Of a DNA stretch of 64,000 bases, positions 9,975-19,892 are shown one piece after another (the stretch's first letter is position 1; each line of letters begins with the position of its first letter). Source of the stretch: Campylobacteraceae bacterium (lineage in GTDB: Bacteria > Campylobacterota > Campylobacteria > Campylobacterales > Arcobacteraceae); NCBI GenBank assembly GCA_013373175.1, contig JABXII010000024.1, positions 1-64,000 on the forward strand. The letters run 5' to 3'. The position numbers and the translations under genes were made by a program. Under the pieces are notes generated by a model, which was given only the letters and a program-made list of their open reading frames with translations, had not been told where the DNA came from and made no database searches.

Positions 9975-11088
9975 TATTTAGTCCTAAAAGAATACTTGTG
10001 TTATTTCCACCAAAGGCAAAAGAGTTAGATAATACATATAAAACCTCTTTATTTATTGGTTCATTAGTAAATAATATATCTTCTCGTTCAATATCTTTTA
10101 TATCCTTTGAAGGTGGTATTATCTGCTTTTGTAGTGTTAAACTTGAGATTACAGCTTCAATTGCACCTGCAGCTCCTAAAGTATGTCCTGTAAATGACTT
10201 TGTAGAACTTACATAAGGTTTTGAATTATCAAATACCAAAGCTATACCTTTTAATTCTGAAGAGTCATTTGCCATAGTTCCTGTTCCATGGGCATTGATA
10301 TATGAGATTTTTTCTTTATCTATCTTTGCATCATTAATAGCATTTTGCATTGCTTTTGCAGCCCCTAAACCTTCAGGGTGTGGCTGAGTCATATGGTGAC
10401 CATCTGAGCTATAACCTACTCCACAAACTTCTACACTATTTGAATCTTCTTTTTTATCTTGAATCAGTAATACAGCAATAGCTTCAGCTACATTCATCCC
10501 TTCTCTATTCTTTTCAAAAGGAGTACAAGGGTTTGATGATAAAACACTTAGAGCTGAAAAACCACAAACAGTTGTATAAGCTAAAGCATCTACTCCAACA
10601 ACTAAAACATTTTTATAAATACCTTTAGCGATAACCTCTTTTGCATAACCTATTGCATTTGCACTAGAAGTACAAGCTGTAGAAAAAGAGATGTCATCAT
10701 AAAAAGTGAAATCTTGCTTTAGATGATAAGCAATTGCATCAATTGGATGTTTTTTATAATCAATATTTTCATAACTTGAATCTTTGAAGAAAACTTTTTC
10801 TGTCTCATTCATTCCACCAACAGAAGAACCAACTATAAGTAAAGTATCATTGTAGTTTTTTAAATTAGAGTTTGTGAGTACTTTTTTTACTGTATTTGTA
10901 AGTAAGTCGTTAAAAGATAAATTTGAGTTAATTTTTCCAATTGCAACACTTCTGTCTTGAACATAAGAGTTATCTATTGAAATACAATCTTTTTTTTCGC
11001 AAATTGAAGCAAAAAGCTCTTGAGAATCAAGTCCAGCACAGCTTACTGCTTCAAAACTATTTATATAGGCCTTTTTATTTGTTATCAT
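9964..11088 (-). CDS. 3-oxoacyl-ACP synthase II-type ketosynthase
   Basis: FSTACTSSANAIGYA (Cys), NAHGTGTMANDSSE and TGHTLGAAGAIEA (His/His), FAFGGNN. Confidence 0.93.
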   Translation of the reverse strand: MITNKKAYINSFEAVSCAGLDSQELFASICEKKDCISIDNSYVQDRSVAIGKINSNLSFNDLLTNTVKKVLTNSNLKNYNDTLLIVGSSVGGMNETEKVFFKDSSYENIDYKKHPIDAIAYHLKQDFTFYDDISFSTACTSSANAIGYAKEVIAKGIYKNVLVVGVDALAYTTVCGFSALSVLSSNPCTPFEKNREGMNVAEAIAVLLIQDKKEDSNSVEVCGVGYSSDGHHMTQPHPEGLGAAKAMQNAINDAKIDKEKISYINAHGTGTMANDSSELKGIALVFDNSKPYVSSTKSFTGHTLGAAGAIEAVISSLTLQKQIIPPSKDIKDIEREDILFTNEPINKEVLYVLSNSFAFGGNNTSILLGLNNDN

Positions 11089-11329
11089 TAATATATTTTA
11101 ATAAATTCTCTACTGATGCAAAAATTTCATTATATTGCTCTGGGTTTTGAATTTTTACACCATACTCTTTTTCAATAATTAACACTAACTCAATAGAATC
11201 AACTGAATCTAAACCTAAACCTTCATCTCCAAATAGTGCATCTGTATCTTCAATATCTCCAACTTCAATATCTTCAAGTTTTAGACCATCAATTAAAACT
11301 TGCTTAAACTCATTGCTTGAAATTGCCAT
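11075..11329 (-). CDS. Acyl carrier protein
   Basis: 84 aa; GDEGLGLDSVDSIELVLIIEKEYGVKI phosphopantetheine Ser motif. Confidence 0.92.
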   Translation of the reverse strand: MAISSNEFKQVLIDGLKLEDIEVGDIEDTDALFGDEGLGLDSVDSIELVLIIEKEYGVKIQNPEQYNEIFASVENLLKYINDNK

Positions 11330-11406
11330 TAATTTTATACCTCTTTTAGTCTATTTTATTATATTATTATATTATTTTAGCCCTTTTAGACATCTTATGT
11401 AGATGT

Positions 11407-12645
11407 CTAAACCATAGAGATAAGGGCATCAATTTTCTGTTTTGAGTTTTTAACAAAATAGTTGTCTTCATCCCAAACATATCCAGAAAGAATCGATGCT
11501 ATAGATTGTTTTATCTTTTCAGCCTTATTTGGAGCATAGAAAATTTTTCTTAATTTTCCTTCATACCAAGCATATACAAACTCTCTAAATACATTAATTC
11601 CAATCATCATATAATCTTCATAATCTTTTTGCCAATCTACTTTTTCACCATTTAATTCTTTTATAATTAAATCAGCTACCCTATCAGAAGACTCTAATGC
11701 TAAAGTAACCCCAGAAGAGAATACTGGGTCTAAAAATTCAGTTGCATTTCCACTTAAAGCAAAACCTTTTCCATGCATAGTTTTAATTGCTGCTGAGTAA
11801 CCATTTATGATGCCAACTGGAGCAACTTTTTTAGCATTTTTATATTTTTCTTTTAGATATTTATGCTCACTTATAACTTTGTCAAAAAACTCTTCTTTTG
11901 TAAGTCCTGTTTTCTCAAAGTAAGATTCTTCACAAACAACACCTATAGAAGTTATTCCATCACTAAAAGGTATTCCCCATAACCAAGCTTGATTATCATC
12001 ATGAATTACAATATCAATAAAACCTTCATTATCACCTTCTCTTCTTCTTTCACCTTCAACTCTCGTGAAAATAGCATTTCTAAGTCTTAAATCAGAAGGA
12101 ATATCTAAATCTAAAAGTTTTGGTAAAACTCTTCCATATCCTGAAGCATCTAATACAAATCTTGCGTTAAATACTTTTTCTTCACCATTTTCATCTGTTG
12201 CAGTAACTTTGTTTTTGTCATTATCGTAAGCAATTACTTCATACTTATGTCTAACATCAGCTCCCCACTTTTTTGCAGTTTCTAAAAGAACATTATCAAA
12301 CTCTTCTCTTTTTACTTGATAACTTGTTCCCCATTTTTGACCTAAGTTATTTCTAAAATCAATAAGCTCTTCTTGTTTTTCTTCATCAATGAAAGCTGCA
12401 CCTGGTTTTAGCATAAAACCTTGTTCTTCAATAACATCAATTAATCCATTTTTATCTAAAATTTCATTACATCTTGGAAGTAGTGACTCTCCAATTACAA
12501 ATCTAGGAAACTCTAATTTTTCTAATATAATTACACTGAATCCTGCTTTTAATAGTTTGCATGCCGCAACAGAACCACTAGGTCCCCCACCAATAACCAA
12601 CACATCACAATTTTCTTCCATTCTGTCCTCCAAGAAGTAATCCAA
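11407..12645 (-). CDS. Flavin-dependent halogenase-family FAD oxidoreductase
   Basis: GGGPSGSVAACKLL; PRFVIGESLLPR; WLWGIP matching the WxWxIP motif. Confidence 0.85.
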   Translation of the reverse strand: MDYFLEDRMEENCDVLVIGGGPSGSVAACKLLKAGFSVIILEKLEFPRFVIGESLLPRCNEILDKNGLIDVIEEQGFMLKPGAAFIDEEKQEELIDFRNNLGQKWGTSYQVKREEFDNVLLETAKKWGADVRHKYEVIAYDNDKNKVTATDENGEEKVFNARFVLDASGYGRVLPKLLDLDIPSDLRLRNAIFTRVEGERRREGDNEGFIDIVIHDDNQAWLWGIPFSDGITSIGVVCEESYFEKTGLTKEEFFDKVISEHKYLKEKYKNAKKVAPVGIINGYSAAIKTMHGKGFALSGNATEFLDPVFSSGVTLALESSDRVADLIIKELNGEKVDWQKDYEDYMMIGINVFREFVYAWYEGKLRKIFYAPNKAEKIKQSIASILSGYVWDEDNYFVKNSKQKIDALISMV

Positions 12646-12724
12646 ATAATTTTTTCTTATTATATACTTAGTTTACTTTTGATACAATTGAATCTAATAT
12701 TTGTATAAACAAGGTAATAAGTAA

Positions 12725-13045
12725 TTGAACAATTTATATAGTTTTGATGTTCTAAAAAGAGATGATGATTATGCTGAGATAGAAGTAGTATTTGCAGATG
12801 AAAGTCATGAGATTTTTAAAGCCCACTTCCCAGATAATAGTTTACTTCCAGGATTTCTTCAAATTGATATAATTAGTGAAATATTAGCAATAAAAGTTAT
12901 TGAAATAAAAAAAGCTAAATTTTTACAAGCAATTCTTCCAAAAGATAAAGTTACTTATTTTGTAAAGATAAAAGATAAAACTTTTAATGTAAAAGTTGAA
13001 AAAGAAAATAAAAAATGTAGTGAGTTTTCCATTGTACAAAAATGA
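12725..13045 (+). CDS. Hot-dog FabA/FabZ-like dehydratase (ApeI-like), TTG start
   Basis: IFKAHFPDNSLLPGFLQIDIISEILA. Confidence 0.75.
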   Translation: MNNLYSFDVLKRDDDYAEIEVVFADESHEIFKAHFPDNSLLPGFLQIDIISEILAIKVIEIKKAKFLQAILPKDKVTYFVKIKDKTFNVKVEKENKKCSEFSIVQK

Positions 13046-13736
13046 TATTATCATAGTTGTTCCTACTTTCAACAATCCAAAAACAATCTCAAATGTAATA
13101 AAAGATATTTTAAATCACAACTACAAAGTAATCGTTGTAGATGATGGTTCAGATATTGAAGTTTCTACTTTAATTGAAAAAAATGAAAATATTACTGTTT
13201 TAAGACATGAACAAAACCAAGGTAAGGGTCAAGCTATTCTTACAGGTGCAAAAAAAGCAAAAGAGCTTGGATATGAATATTTTGTAAGTATGGACGGAGA
13301 TGGTCAACATCTTGCTTCTGAAATAGCAAAACTAAAAGCCTGCATAAACAGTAAAAATCAAATTGTTATGGGTGCAAGAAACTTTGAAATTGACAATGTA
13401 CCACAAAAATCAAAAATAGGAAGAGCCTTTCATAATTTTTGGATTAGATTAAATAGTGGATATCACATAAATGATTCTTTAACTGGGTTTAGACTATATC
13501 CTGTTTCAATACTTGATTTAAATATAAAAACTAGAAGATTTAATTTCGAAGTTGAAGTTTTAGTAAAACATTATTGGAAACACAAAAATATTACTGACAC
13601 AATAATTGAGTGTTATTACCCTACTCCTGAAGAGAGAGTTAGCCACTTTGATAACTATAATGACACAATTAATATCACACTTTTACATCTAAAACTTTTT
13701 TTACAAAAGATATTTTTATTAAAAGGTATTTTTTAA
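13032..13736 (+). CDS. Family 2 glycosyltransferase (DPM1-like); likely TTG start at 13032 rather than ORF start 12996
   Basis: DIIIVVPTFNNPKTISNVI..VVDDGSD..GKGQAILTGAKKA..SMDGDGQH; in-frame TTG at 13032 precedes YKNDIIIVVPTFNN. Confidence 0.85.
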   Translation: MYKNDIIIVVPTFNNPKTISNVIKDILNHNYKVIVVDDGSDIEVSTLIEKNENITVLRHEQNQGKGQAILTGAKKAKELGYEYFVSMDGDGQHLASEIAKLKACINSKNQIVMGARNFEIDNVPQKSKIGRAFHNFWIRLNSGYHINDSLTGFRLYPVSILDLNIKTRRFNFEVEVLVKHYWKHKNITDTIIECYYPTPEERVSHFDNYNDTINITLLHLKLFLQKIFLLKGIF

Positions 13737-14602
13737 TGGCAGCTAAACAAAGAGTTGGTGGACCTGTAGTAAAAACTTTATATTCATTTTATAAAATTTT
13801 TGGTTATGGAAGTGTTTATTTCTCTTTGTATTTTGTTGTTTTATATTACTTTTTATTTGCTTCAAATGTAAGGGAATCTTTAAAACAATACTATAAAAAT
13901 ATAGGTATAAAATTTTCAAATAAGAAATACTTTAAACATCTATTTAACTATGCCCTTGCCACATCTGATAGATTTATCTCAAAAGCAAACCCTGAAATAT
14001 ACAACTTCATAAACCAAAATAGAAATGAACTACTAAGTGAGTTGAAAAATGGTTCTATCCTTCTATCAAACCATTTTGGTGGTTGGGCAACTGCGAGTAA
14101 CTATTTTAAAGATGACAATATAAAAATAAATATAGTTATGAATGAAGCTATGATAAAAAATGCAAGTGAATTTGAGCAAGTTATAGATAAAAAAAATGAT
14201 AAGAATGTAAATATAATAGACTTATCAAAAGGTGACATAGCCACGTCAATTTCAATTGGAAATGCTTTACTTAATAATGAATCTGTTGCTTTAATGGGTG
14301 ATAGAGCTATAAATAAAAAACATTTACATAAAATCTCTTTTTTTGAAAAAGATGCTTATTTTAATAAAAATCCATTTATTATTGCTTTTAAAACAAAGAA
14401 ACCTATTATTGCACTTTTTGTTGTTTTAAAAGAGAAAAAAACTTATGAAATGATATTTGAAAGAATTGATATAAATACTAATAAAAAGGAAAATGAAGCT
14501 GTAGAAGAAGCTATGCAAAGGTATGTGCATCTTTTAGAAAAAACTTTAAAAGAACACCCTTTACAGTGGTTCAATTTCTATAACTTCTGGGAGAACAAAT
14601 GA
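13736..14602 (+). CDS. LpxL/HtrB-like lipid acyltransferase
   Basis: LLSNHFGGWATASNYF, ALMGDRAI, HPLQWFNFYNFW. Confidence 0.85.
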   Translation: MAAKQRVGGPVVKTLYSFYKIFGYGSVYFSLYFVVLYYFLFASNVRESLKQYYKNIGIKFSNKKYFKHLFNYALATSDRFISKANPEIYNFINQNRNELLSELKNGSILLSNHFGGWATASNYFKDDNIKINIVMNEAMIKNASEFEQVIDKKNDKNVNIIDLSKGDIATSISIGNALLNNESVALMGDRAINKKHLHKISFFEKDAYFNKNPFIIAFKTKKPIIALFVVLKEKKTYEMIFERIDINTNKKENEAVEEAMQRYVHLLEKTLKEHPLQWFNFYNFWENK

Positions 14603-16119
14603 AATTAACAATTGACAAAAGACATATTAGTCTTAAAGAGATTGTAAATGCATCTAGCGTTAAGATCTCAAGTGATGAAAAGTTTGTAACTTTTATTAAC
14701 CATACTCATGATTTTATGATGGATACAATCAAGCAAGGTAAACCTATTTATGGAATTACAACTGGATATGGAGATAGTGGTAAAAACTATGTAGATTATG
14801 ATGATGCTGCAAAACTTCAAACCAATCTATTTAGATTTCATGGTTGTGGTATTGGTAAAAACCTATCTTATGAAGTATGTAGATATGCAGTTATTTGTAG
14901 AACTATTTCATTAAGTAAAGCAAGGTCTGGGGTTTCTATGAACCTTTTACATAGACTTGAAATGTTAATTGAAAAAGATATTATTCCAGTTATTCCAAGT
15001 CAAGGTTCAGTTGGAGCAAGTGGGGACTTAACTCCACTATCATATATTGCAGCAGTTGTTGCAGGTGAGAGAGAAGTTTACTATAAAGGTGAAATTAAAC
15101 CTGCTATTGAAGTTTATAATGAACTTAATATAGAACCATATTCTTTTGAACCCAAAGAAGCTTTAGCAATAATGAATGGAACAACTATCATGAGTGCTAT
15201 TGCTTTAAAAGCGATTGAAGAGTTTGAAATTATTTTAGACTCTATGGAATCATATGTTGCTGGTATGTTTGAGGTTTTATTAGGAGATGATACTCCTGTT
15301 GCTGATTTTGTTCATGATTCAAAACCATTTGACGGACAAATTGCATCTGCAAAAAATATTAAAAATAAGATTTCTGGTTCAAAGTTAACTCACGGAAGAG
15401 ATGATAGATATGATAAATTCTTTGCAGATAACCACCTAAATATCCAAGATACTTACTCTATGAGATGTGCTCCACAAGTTCTAGGTGTAATTAGAGATAA
15501 CCTTGATATTTCTAAAAAATGGGTTGAGACTGAAATCAATTCAGTAAATGACAATCCATTAATAGATGGGGAAAATCAAAAAATTTATACTTCTGGAAAC
15601 TTCTATGGTGGTTATGTAGCTCACGCTATGGATACACTAAAAATTTGTGCTGCAAACTTAGCTGACTTACTTGATAAAGAGTTTGCCCTACTTGTTGATC
15701 ACAAATTTAATAGAGGATTAGGTGAAAACTTAAAACTTTCAAAAGAACCATTTTTCCATGGATTTAAAGCTATGCAAATTAGTCTTAGTTCATTAAGTGC
15801 CGATGTTATTAAAAATACAACTGCAGCCTCTATTCACTCAAGACCAACGGAATCACTAAACCAAGATAAAGTATCTATGGGAACTACAGCAGCAAATGAT
15901 TTTGCAAAAATGATGCCAGAACTTCATAATATGCTTTCTATTGCTTTTATTGGTATGGCACAAGCAGTTGATATTAGAGGGAAGGAGCAAGTATCTGCTC
16001 ACCTAAGAAAAATCTATGATGCAACAAGAGAGATTGTAAAGCCTTTACTTGAAGATAGAAGAATGGATATTGATATAAAAAATATCAATAAATTAATAAA
16101 AGAAGCTAAATTTATATAA
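14599..16119 (+). CDS. Aromatic amino-acid ammonia-lyase (HAL/PAL/TAL family; likely tyrosine- or phenylalanine-directed)
   Basis: MIO motif GSVGASGDLTPLSYIAAVVAGE; YGITTGYGD; NDNPLI; QDKVSMGT. Confidence 0.93.
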   Translation: MKLTIDKRHISLKEIVNASSVKISSDEKFVTFINHTHDFMMDTIKQGKPIYGITTGYGDSGKNYVDYDDAAKLQTNLFRFHGCGIGKNLSYEVCRYAVICRTISLSKARSGVSMNLLHRLEMLIEKDIIPVIPSQGSVGASGDLTPLSYIAAVVAGEREVYYKGEIKPAIEVYNELNIEPYSFEPKEALAIMNGTTIMSAIALKAIEEFEIILDSMESYVAGMFEVLLGDDTPVADFVHDSKPFDGQIASAKNIKNKISGSKLTHGRDDRYDKFFADNHLNIQDTYSMRCAPQVLGVIRDNLDISKKWVETEINSVNDNPLIDGENQKIYTSGNFYGGYVAHAMDTLKICAANLADLLDKEFALLVDHKFNRGLGENLKLSKEPFFHGFKAMQISLSSLSADVIKNTTAASIHSRPTESLNQDKVSMGTTAANDFAKMMPELHNMLSIAFIGMAQAVDIRGKEQVSAHLRKIYDATREIVKPLLEDRRMDIDIKNINKLIKEAKFI

Positions 16120-16129
16120 AGAGTTTATT

Positions 16130-16831
16130 GTGGGAATAAAAAAAGTATTAGTAACAGGAGCAACAGGTTCTATTGGTGAAGCTATCGTAAAAGAGTATGC
16201 AAATAATGGTTACTTTGTATATGTTCATTATAATAGTAACAAAGAGAAAGCCCAAGCTATTTTAGACTCAATAGAACTTGGAGAGTTAATCACTTTTAAT
16301 ATGCAAGACAAAGAGGATATTAAAGCTACTTTAGAAAATATTTCTGTTGATGTTTTAGTAAATAATGCTGGAATCATCAAAGACAATCTATTTTTCTTTA
16401 TGGAAGATGAGCAATGGGAAGATGTAATAAATACTAACCTTTCTGGAATGTACCATGTTACAAAAACTATCTCTAGAAATATGATGATGAACAAAAAAGG
16501 AAGTATCGTAAATGTAGCTTCTGTTTCTGGTATCTCTGGAAATGCAGGGCAAGCTAACTACTCAGCTTCTAAAGGTGGAGTAATAGCTTTCACAAAAACT
16601 TTAGCAATTGAGCTTGGAAGATATAACATTAGAGTAAATGCAATAGCTCCAGGTATCATAGAATCAGAGATGATAGAGAATATTCCAAATAGTAAAGAAC
16701 TAAAAAAAGCTATTCCTTTAAATAGATTTGGAAAACCAGAAGAAGTAGCAAAATGTGCTTACTTTATAGGAAATGATGCAACTTATGTTAGTGGTGAAGT
16801 TTTAAATATTAGTGGAGCAATGGTTAGGTAA
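16130..16831 (+). CDS. 3-oxoacyl-ACP reductase (FabG-like SDR)
   Basis: VTGATGSIGEAIV, NNAGI, SVSGISGNAGQANYSASKGGVIAFTKTLA. Confidence 0.93.
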   Translation: MGIKKVLVTGATGSIGEAIVKEYANNGYFVYVHYNSNKEKAQAILDSIELGELITFNMQDKEDIKATLENISVDVLVNNAGIIKDNLFFFMEDEQWEDVINTNLSGMYHVTKTISRNMMMNKKGSIVNVASVSGISGNAGQANYSASKGGVIAFTKTLAIELGRYNIRVNAIAPGIIESEMIENIPNSKELKKAIPLNRFGKPEEVAKCAYFIGNDATYVSGEVLNISGAMVR

Positions 16832-16833
16832 GA

Positions 16834-17373
16834 ATGAACCTAATTATCTCTCTGCTTTATGCACCAATAGTATTTATATCACTTAAATATTTTGATATTA
16901 CAAAAGTAAGTTTTGTAATATTTTGTTTAAGTACTCTTTGGTTCATAATAGTTTTTAAAAGAGGTTATAAAGAGTATTTATATCCTCTTTTATATATTTG
17001 TATCTCTATTTTGGCTTTTTTCTTAAAAGAGTTTTTGCTTTTAAAAACTATACCCTTTTTAATTTCAAGTTTTATTACAGCAATTATTTTTATTTCATAT
17101 ATTAATAAAAACTCTATTATTCTATTTTTTGCTAAAAAGTTCTCAAAAAAAGAGTTTAGTAAAAAAGAAGAAGAGTATATTCATAAGTCAACTCTTTTTT
17201 GGTTTTTTACTTCTTTAATAAATGCTATAATTCATCTTGTTATTCTTTTTAATACAAATATGGATTATTGGATTTATTATAGTTCTATTGGCTGGTACTT
17301 TATTTTTATTTTTGCAGGAGTATTACAGTTTTTACATAGAAAATTTATTTTTTTAAAGGATTCAAATGATTAA
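16834..17373 (+). CDS. APE-cluster integral membrane protein (COG4648-like)
   Basis: ~5 TM segments; position between KR and LolA-like gene as in APE clusters. Confidence 0.6.
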   Translation: MNLIISLLYAPIVFISLKYFDITKVSFVIFCLSTLWFIIVFKRGYKEYLYPLLYICISILAFFLKEFLLLKTIPFLISSFITAIIFISYINKNSIILFFAKKFSKKEFSKKEEEYIHKSTLFWFFTSLINAIIHLVILFNTNMDYWIYYSSIGWYFIFIFAGVLQFLHRKFIFLKDSND

Positions 17374-17839
17374 AGCACTATTTCTTACTCTTTTTACTAT
17401 AAATGTATTTGCACAAACTATTCATTTTGAAGAATCTAAATATATAGATGCTTTAGATACAAGTACTAAAAAAACTGGTTATATAAACTTTAAAGAAGAC
17501 TCTATTGAAACTTCATATGAAAATAGTGATGAAGTTTTGCTATTTCAAGAAGATACTCTTTTTATAAAGAAAAAAGATGAGACTGTAGAGATTGATTTAA
17601 ATAGAGATATGCCTAAAAAGATATATTATACTCTACTTGAAGCTATTTATTTAGATGATATCTCAAACTTAGAACTATACTTTGAAATAGAACAAAAAGA
17701 TGATGAAGTATTTCTAAAACCTAAAAGTATTGTTGCAAACTATGTAAAAAGTATTAACTATAAAAAGAATAAAAAATTAGAATATCTTCATATAAATATG
17801 TTAAACAATGATAGGATAAGCATTGAGCAAATTGATTAA
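17366..17839 (+). CDS. LolA-like outer-membrane lipoprotein carrier-type protein
   Basis: Signal peptide, small beta-rich protein, immediately before MMPL exporter. Confidence 0.65.
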   Translation: MIKALFLTLFTINVFAQTIHFEESKYIDALDTSTKKTGYINFKEDSIETSYENSDEVLLFQEDTLFIKKKDETVEIDLNRDMPKKIYYTLLEAIYLDDISNLELYFEIEQKDDEVFLKPKSIVANYVKSINYKKNKKLEYLHINMLNNDRISIEQID

Positions 17840-19892
17840 ACTATCAAATTTCTTTATCTTTTCTATTGTTCTATTAGCTCTTTTTTTATCAAATAGCTAT
17901 ACAAATATTTCAAATAGTATTTTATCAATTTTACCAGATTCACAAAATAAACAAATCCTACAAGCCTACACAAAATACTCTGACTCAAAAACTCTTTTTG
18001 TATCTTTTGAAAAACTTTCTAAACTAGAAATCAAAAATATAGAGAAAGAGCTTTTAGATATAAAAGGTTTACACAAAGAAAATACTGTAGATAAAAAAGC
18101 TTTATTAGAGTATCAAGAAAAGTATCAACTTTTTTTAAAAAATTTAGATGAAAAAAGATTGGAAAGTATAGAGATAATAGAAGAATTATTAAAGATACAA
18201 AACTCTTTGCTAAACTCTTTTTTCCCAGTTTTAATAAATAAGCAAGACCCTTTAAATCTTTTTGAAAAAACAAGATATGGAAAGATAAACAAAAATATAA
18301 GAGTTTATACCTTTGATAAAACAATAAATAGTCTTGCTAAATATAAAGAAGTTTATTCAAAAATAAAAACCATAGAAAATAAATATAAAAAAATTAAAAC
18401 CTTTAGTACAATTTTCTATTTTGTGGAAAACTCCCAAGCTATAAAAGATGATGTAAACAAAATCATAATATTTGCTTTTTTGATTTTACTAACACTATAT
18501 ATTTTTATTCTAAGAAATATTCCTTTACTTTTAAATACTCTAACAACACTAGCTACCTCAGCTATTATCTCTACCCTTGTTGTTACTACTATTTTTAGTG
18601 AGGTTTCTATCTTTGTATTAGTATTTGGTTTATCAATTAGTACAGTTGCAATTGATTATATGTTTCACCACTATATGCATGGACACTATGTAAAAAAGAA
18701 AGAGTTTAACAAAGAAGTGTTTTTTGGCTTTTTAACAACTATTATTGCTTTTATTGCTATTAGTTTTATCTCTTTTTCTTTGATTACTCAAATAGCTATT
18801 TTTACAATTATATCTCTTACTACTTCATATCTTCATTTTAGTTTTTTATATCCAAAGATTGGTTTTACATTAAAACAAAACAAAAAAACAAATAATATTA
18901 AAGTTAAGATTGATAGATTTTATATTCTTCTATTCTCTTTTACAGCTATTGCCTTTTCACTAACTAATATCTCTTTTGATACAAACTTACGGAACCTTGA
19001 TTATCAAAATGAAAAACTTGATAAGTTAAACTTTTACTTTCAAAAAAAGTTAGAACAAGAAAACAAAGTTGCCCTATTGATTGAAACTACTTCAATAAAA
19101 GATTTAATGAAAAAATATCAAAAAATCAAACAAACTATTCCTTCTTTAGACTCTTCACTTGATTTAATCATTACAAAAAAGAAATATGAAAAGACAAAAG
19201 AGCTTTTAACTAGTGAAAAAATCAAAGAATTAAAAAAAGAGTTAGAACTTCAAGCTTCTAATTTAGGATTTAAAAAAGAGTATTTTAAAGAGGCTTATAC
19301 AGAAAAAGAGCTTCCAAACTATAGTTTTAAAAAACTAAAAGAGTTAAAAATAAACTACTTTAAATACAAAGAAAAAAACTATGTATTTTTAACTGTAGAT
19401 ATTAAAGATTATGAAAAAATCAAAACCCTAGGATTTGTAAAACCCCTTAGTATTAAGTTTCTATTTGAAAATTCCTTACAAAAAGTAGAACAAAAAATTT
19501 TAGTACTTGGAATTATCGCTTTAGTTTTAATCATTTTAATGCTTTTATTTATTACAAAAAAGAAATTTGTTTTTGCACTTACTTTTTTACTATTTCCTTT
19601 AGCTTTAATTCTTTTATACTCTAACTTTGTAGCATTTAACATCTTACATATTTTTATGATGTTTATTATTTTAGCAATTAGTATTGATTATGCTATTTAC
19701 AGTTCTAAAAGCTTAGATATAAATACAAAAAAAGCTATACTTTACTCCCTTCTTAGTACATTTGCAGGATTTGGAGTACTAATATTTAGCAAAATAAATT
19801 CACTTTACTCTATTGGAATAGTTGCAACAATTGGAGTTTTAGCTATTGCATTTTTACTAATATTTTTAAAAAGGTCACCAAATGAAGATTGA
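17823..19892 (+). CDS. MMPL/RND-type exporter
   Basis: 689 aa, two TM blocks with IDYMFHHYMHGHY and SIDYAIYSSK motifs and large periplasmic loops. Confidence 0.88.
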   Translation: MSKLIKLSNFFIFSIVLLALFLSNSYTNISNSILSILPDSQNKQILQAYTKYSDSKTLFVSFEKLSKLEIKNIEKELLDIKGLHKENTVDKKALLEYQEKYQLFLKNLDEKRLESIEIIEELLKIQNSLLNSFFPVLINKQDPLNLFEKTRYGKINKNIRVYTFDKTINSLAKYKEVYSKIKTIENKYKKIKTFSTIFYFVENSQAIKDDVNKIIIFAFLILLTLYIFILRNIPLLLNTLTTLATSAIISTLVVTTIFSEVSIFVLVFGLSISTVAIDYMFHHYMHGHYVKKKEFNKEVFFGFLTTIIAFIAISFISFSLITQIAIFTIISLTTSYLHFSFLYPKIGFTLKQNKKTNNIKVKIDRFYILLFSFTAIAFSLTNISFDTNLRNLDYQNEKLDKLNFYFQKKLEQENKVALLIETTSIKDLMKKYQKIKQTIPSLDSSLDLIITKKKYEKTKELLTSEKIKELKKELELQASNLGFKKEYFKEAYTEKELPNYSFKKLKELKINYFKYKEKNYVFLTVDIKDYEKIKTLGFVKPLSIKFLFENSLQKVEQKILVLGIIALVLIILMLLFITKKKFVFALTFLLFPLALILLYSNFVAFNILHIFMMFIILAISIDYAIYSSKSLDINTKKAILYSLLSTFAGFGVLIFSKINSLYSIGIVATIGVLAIAFLLIFLKRSPNED

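Noticed and set aside
14599-16119. Histidine utilisation (hutH) interpretation
   Set aside because: HAL-family fold, but no hutU/hutI/hutG nearby and it is embedded in an APE gene set; an aromatic ammonia-lyase is more consistent.
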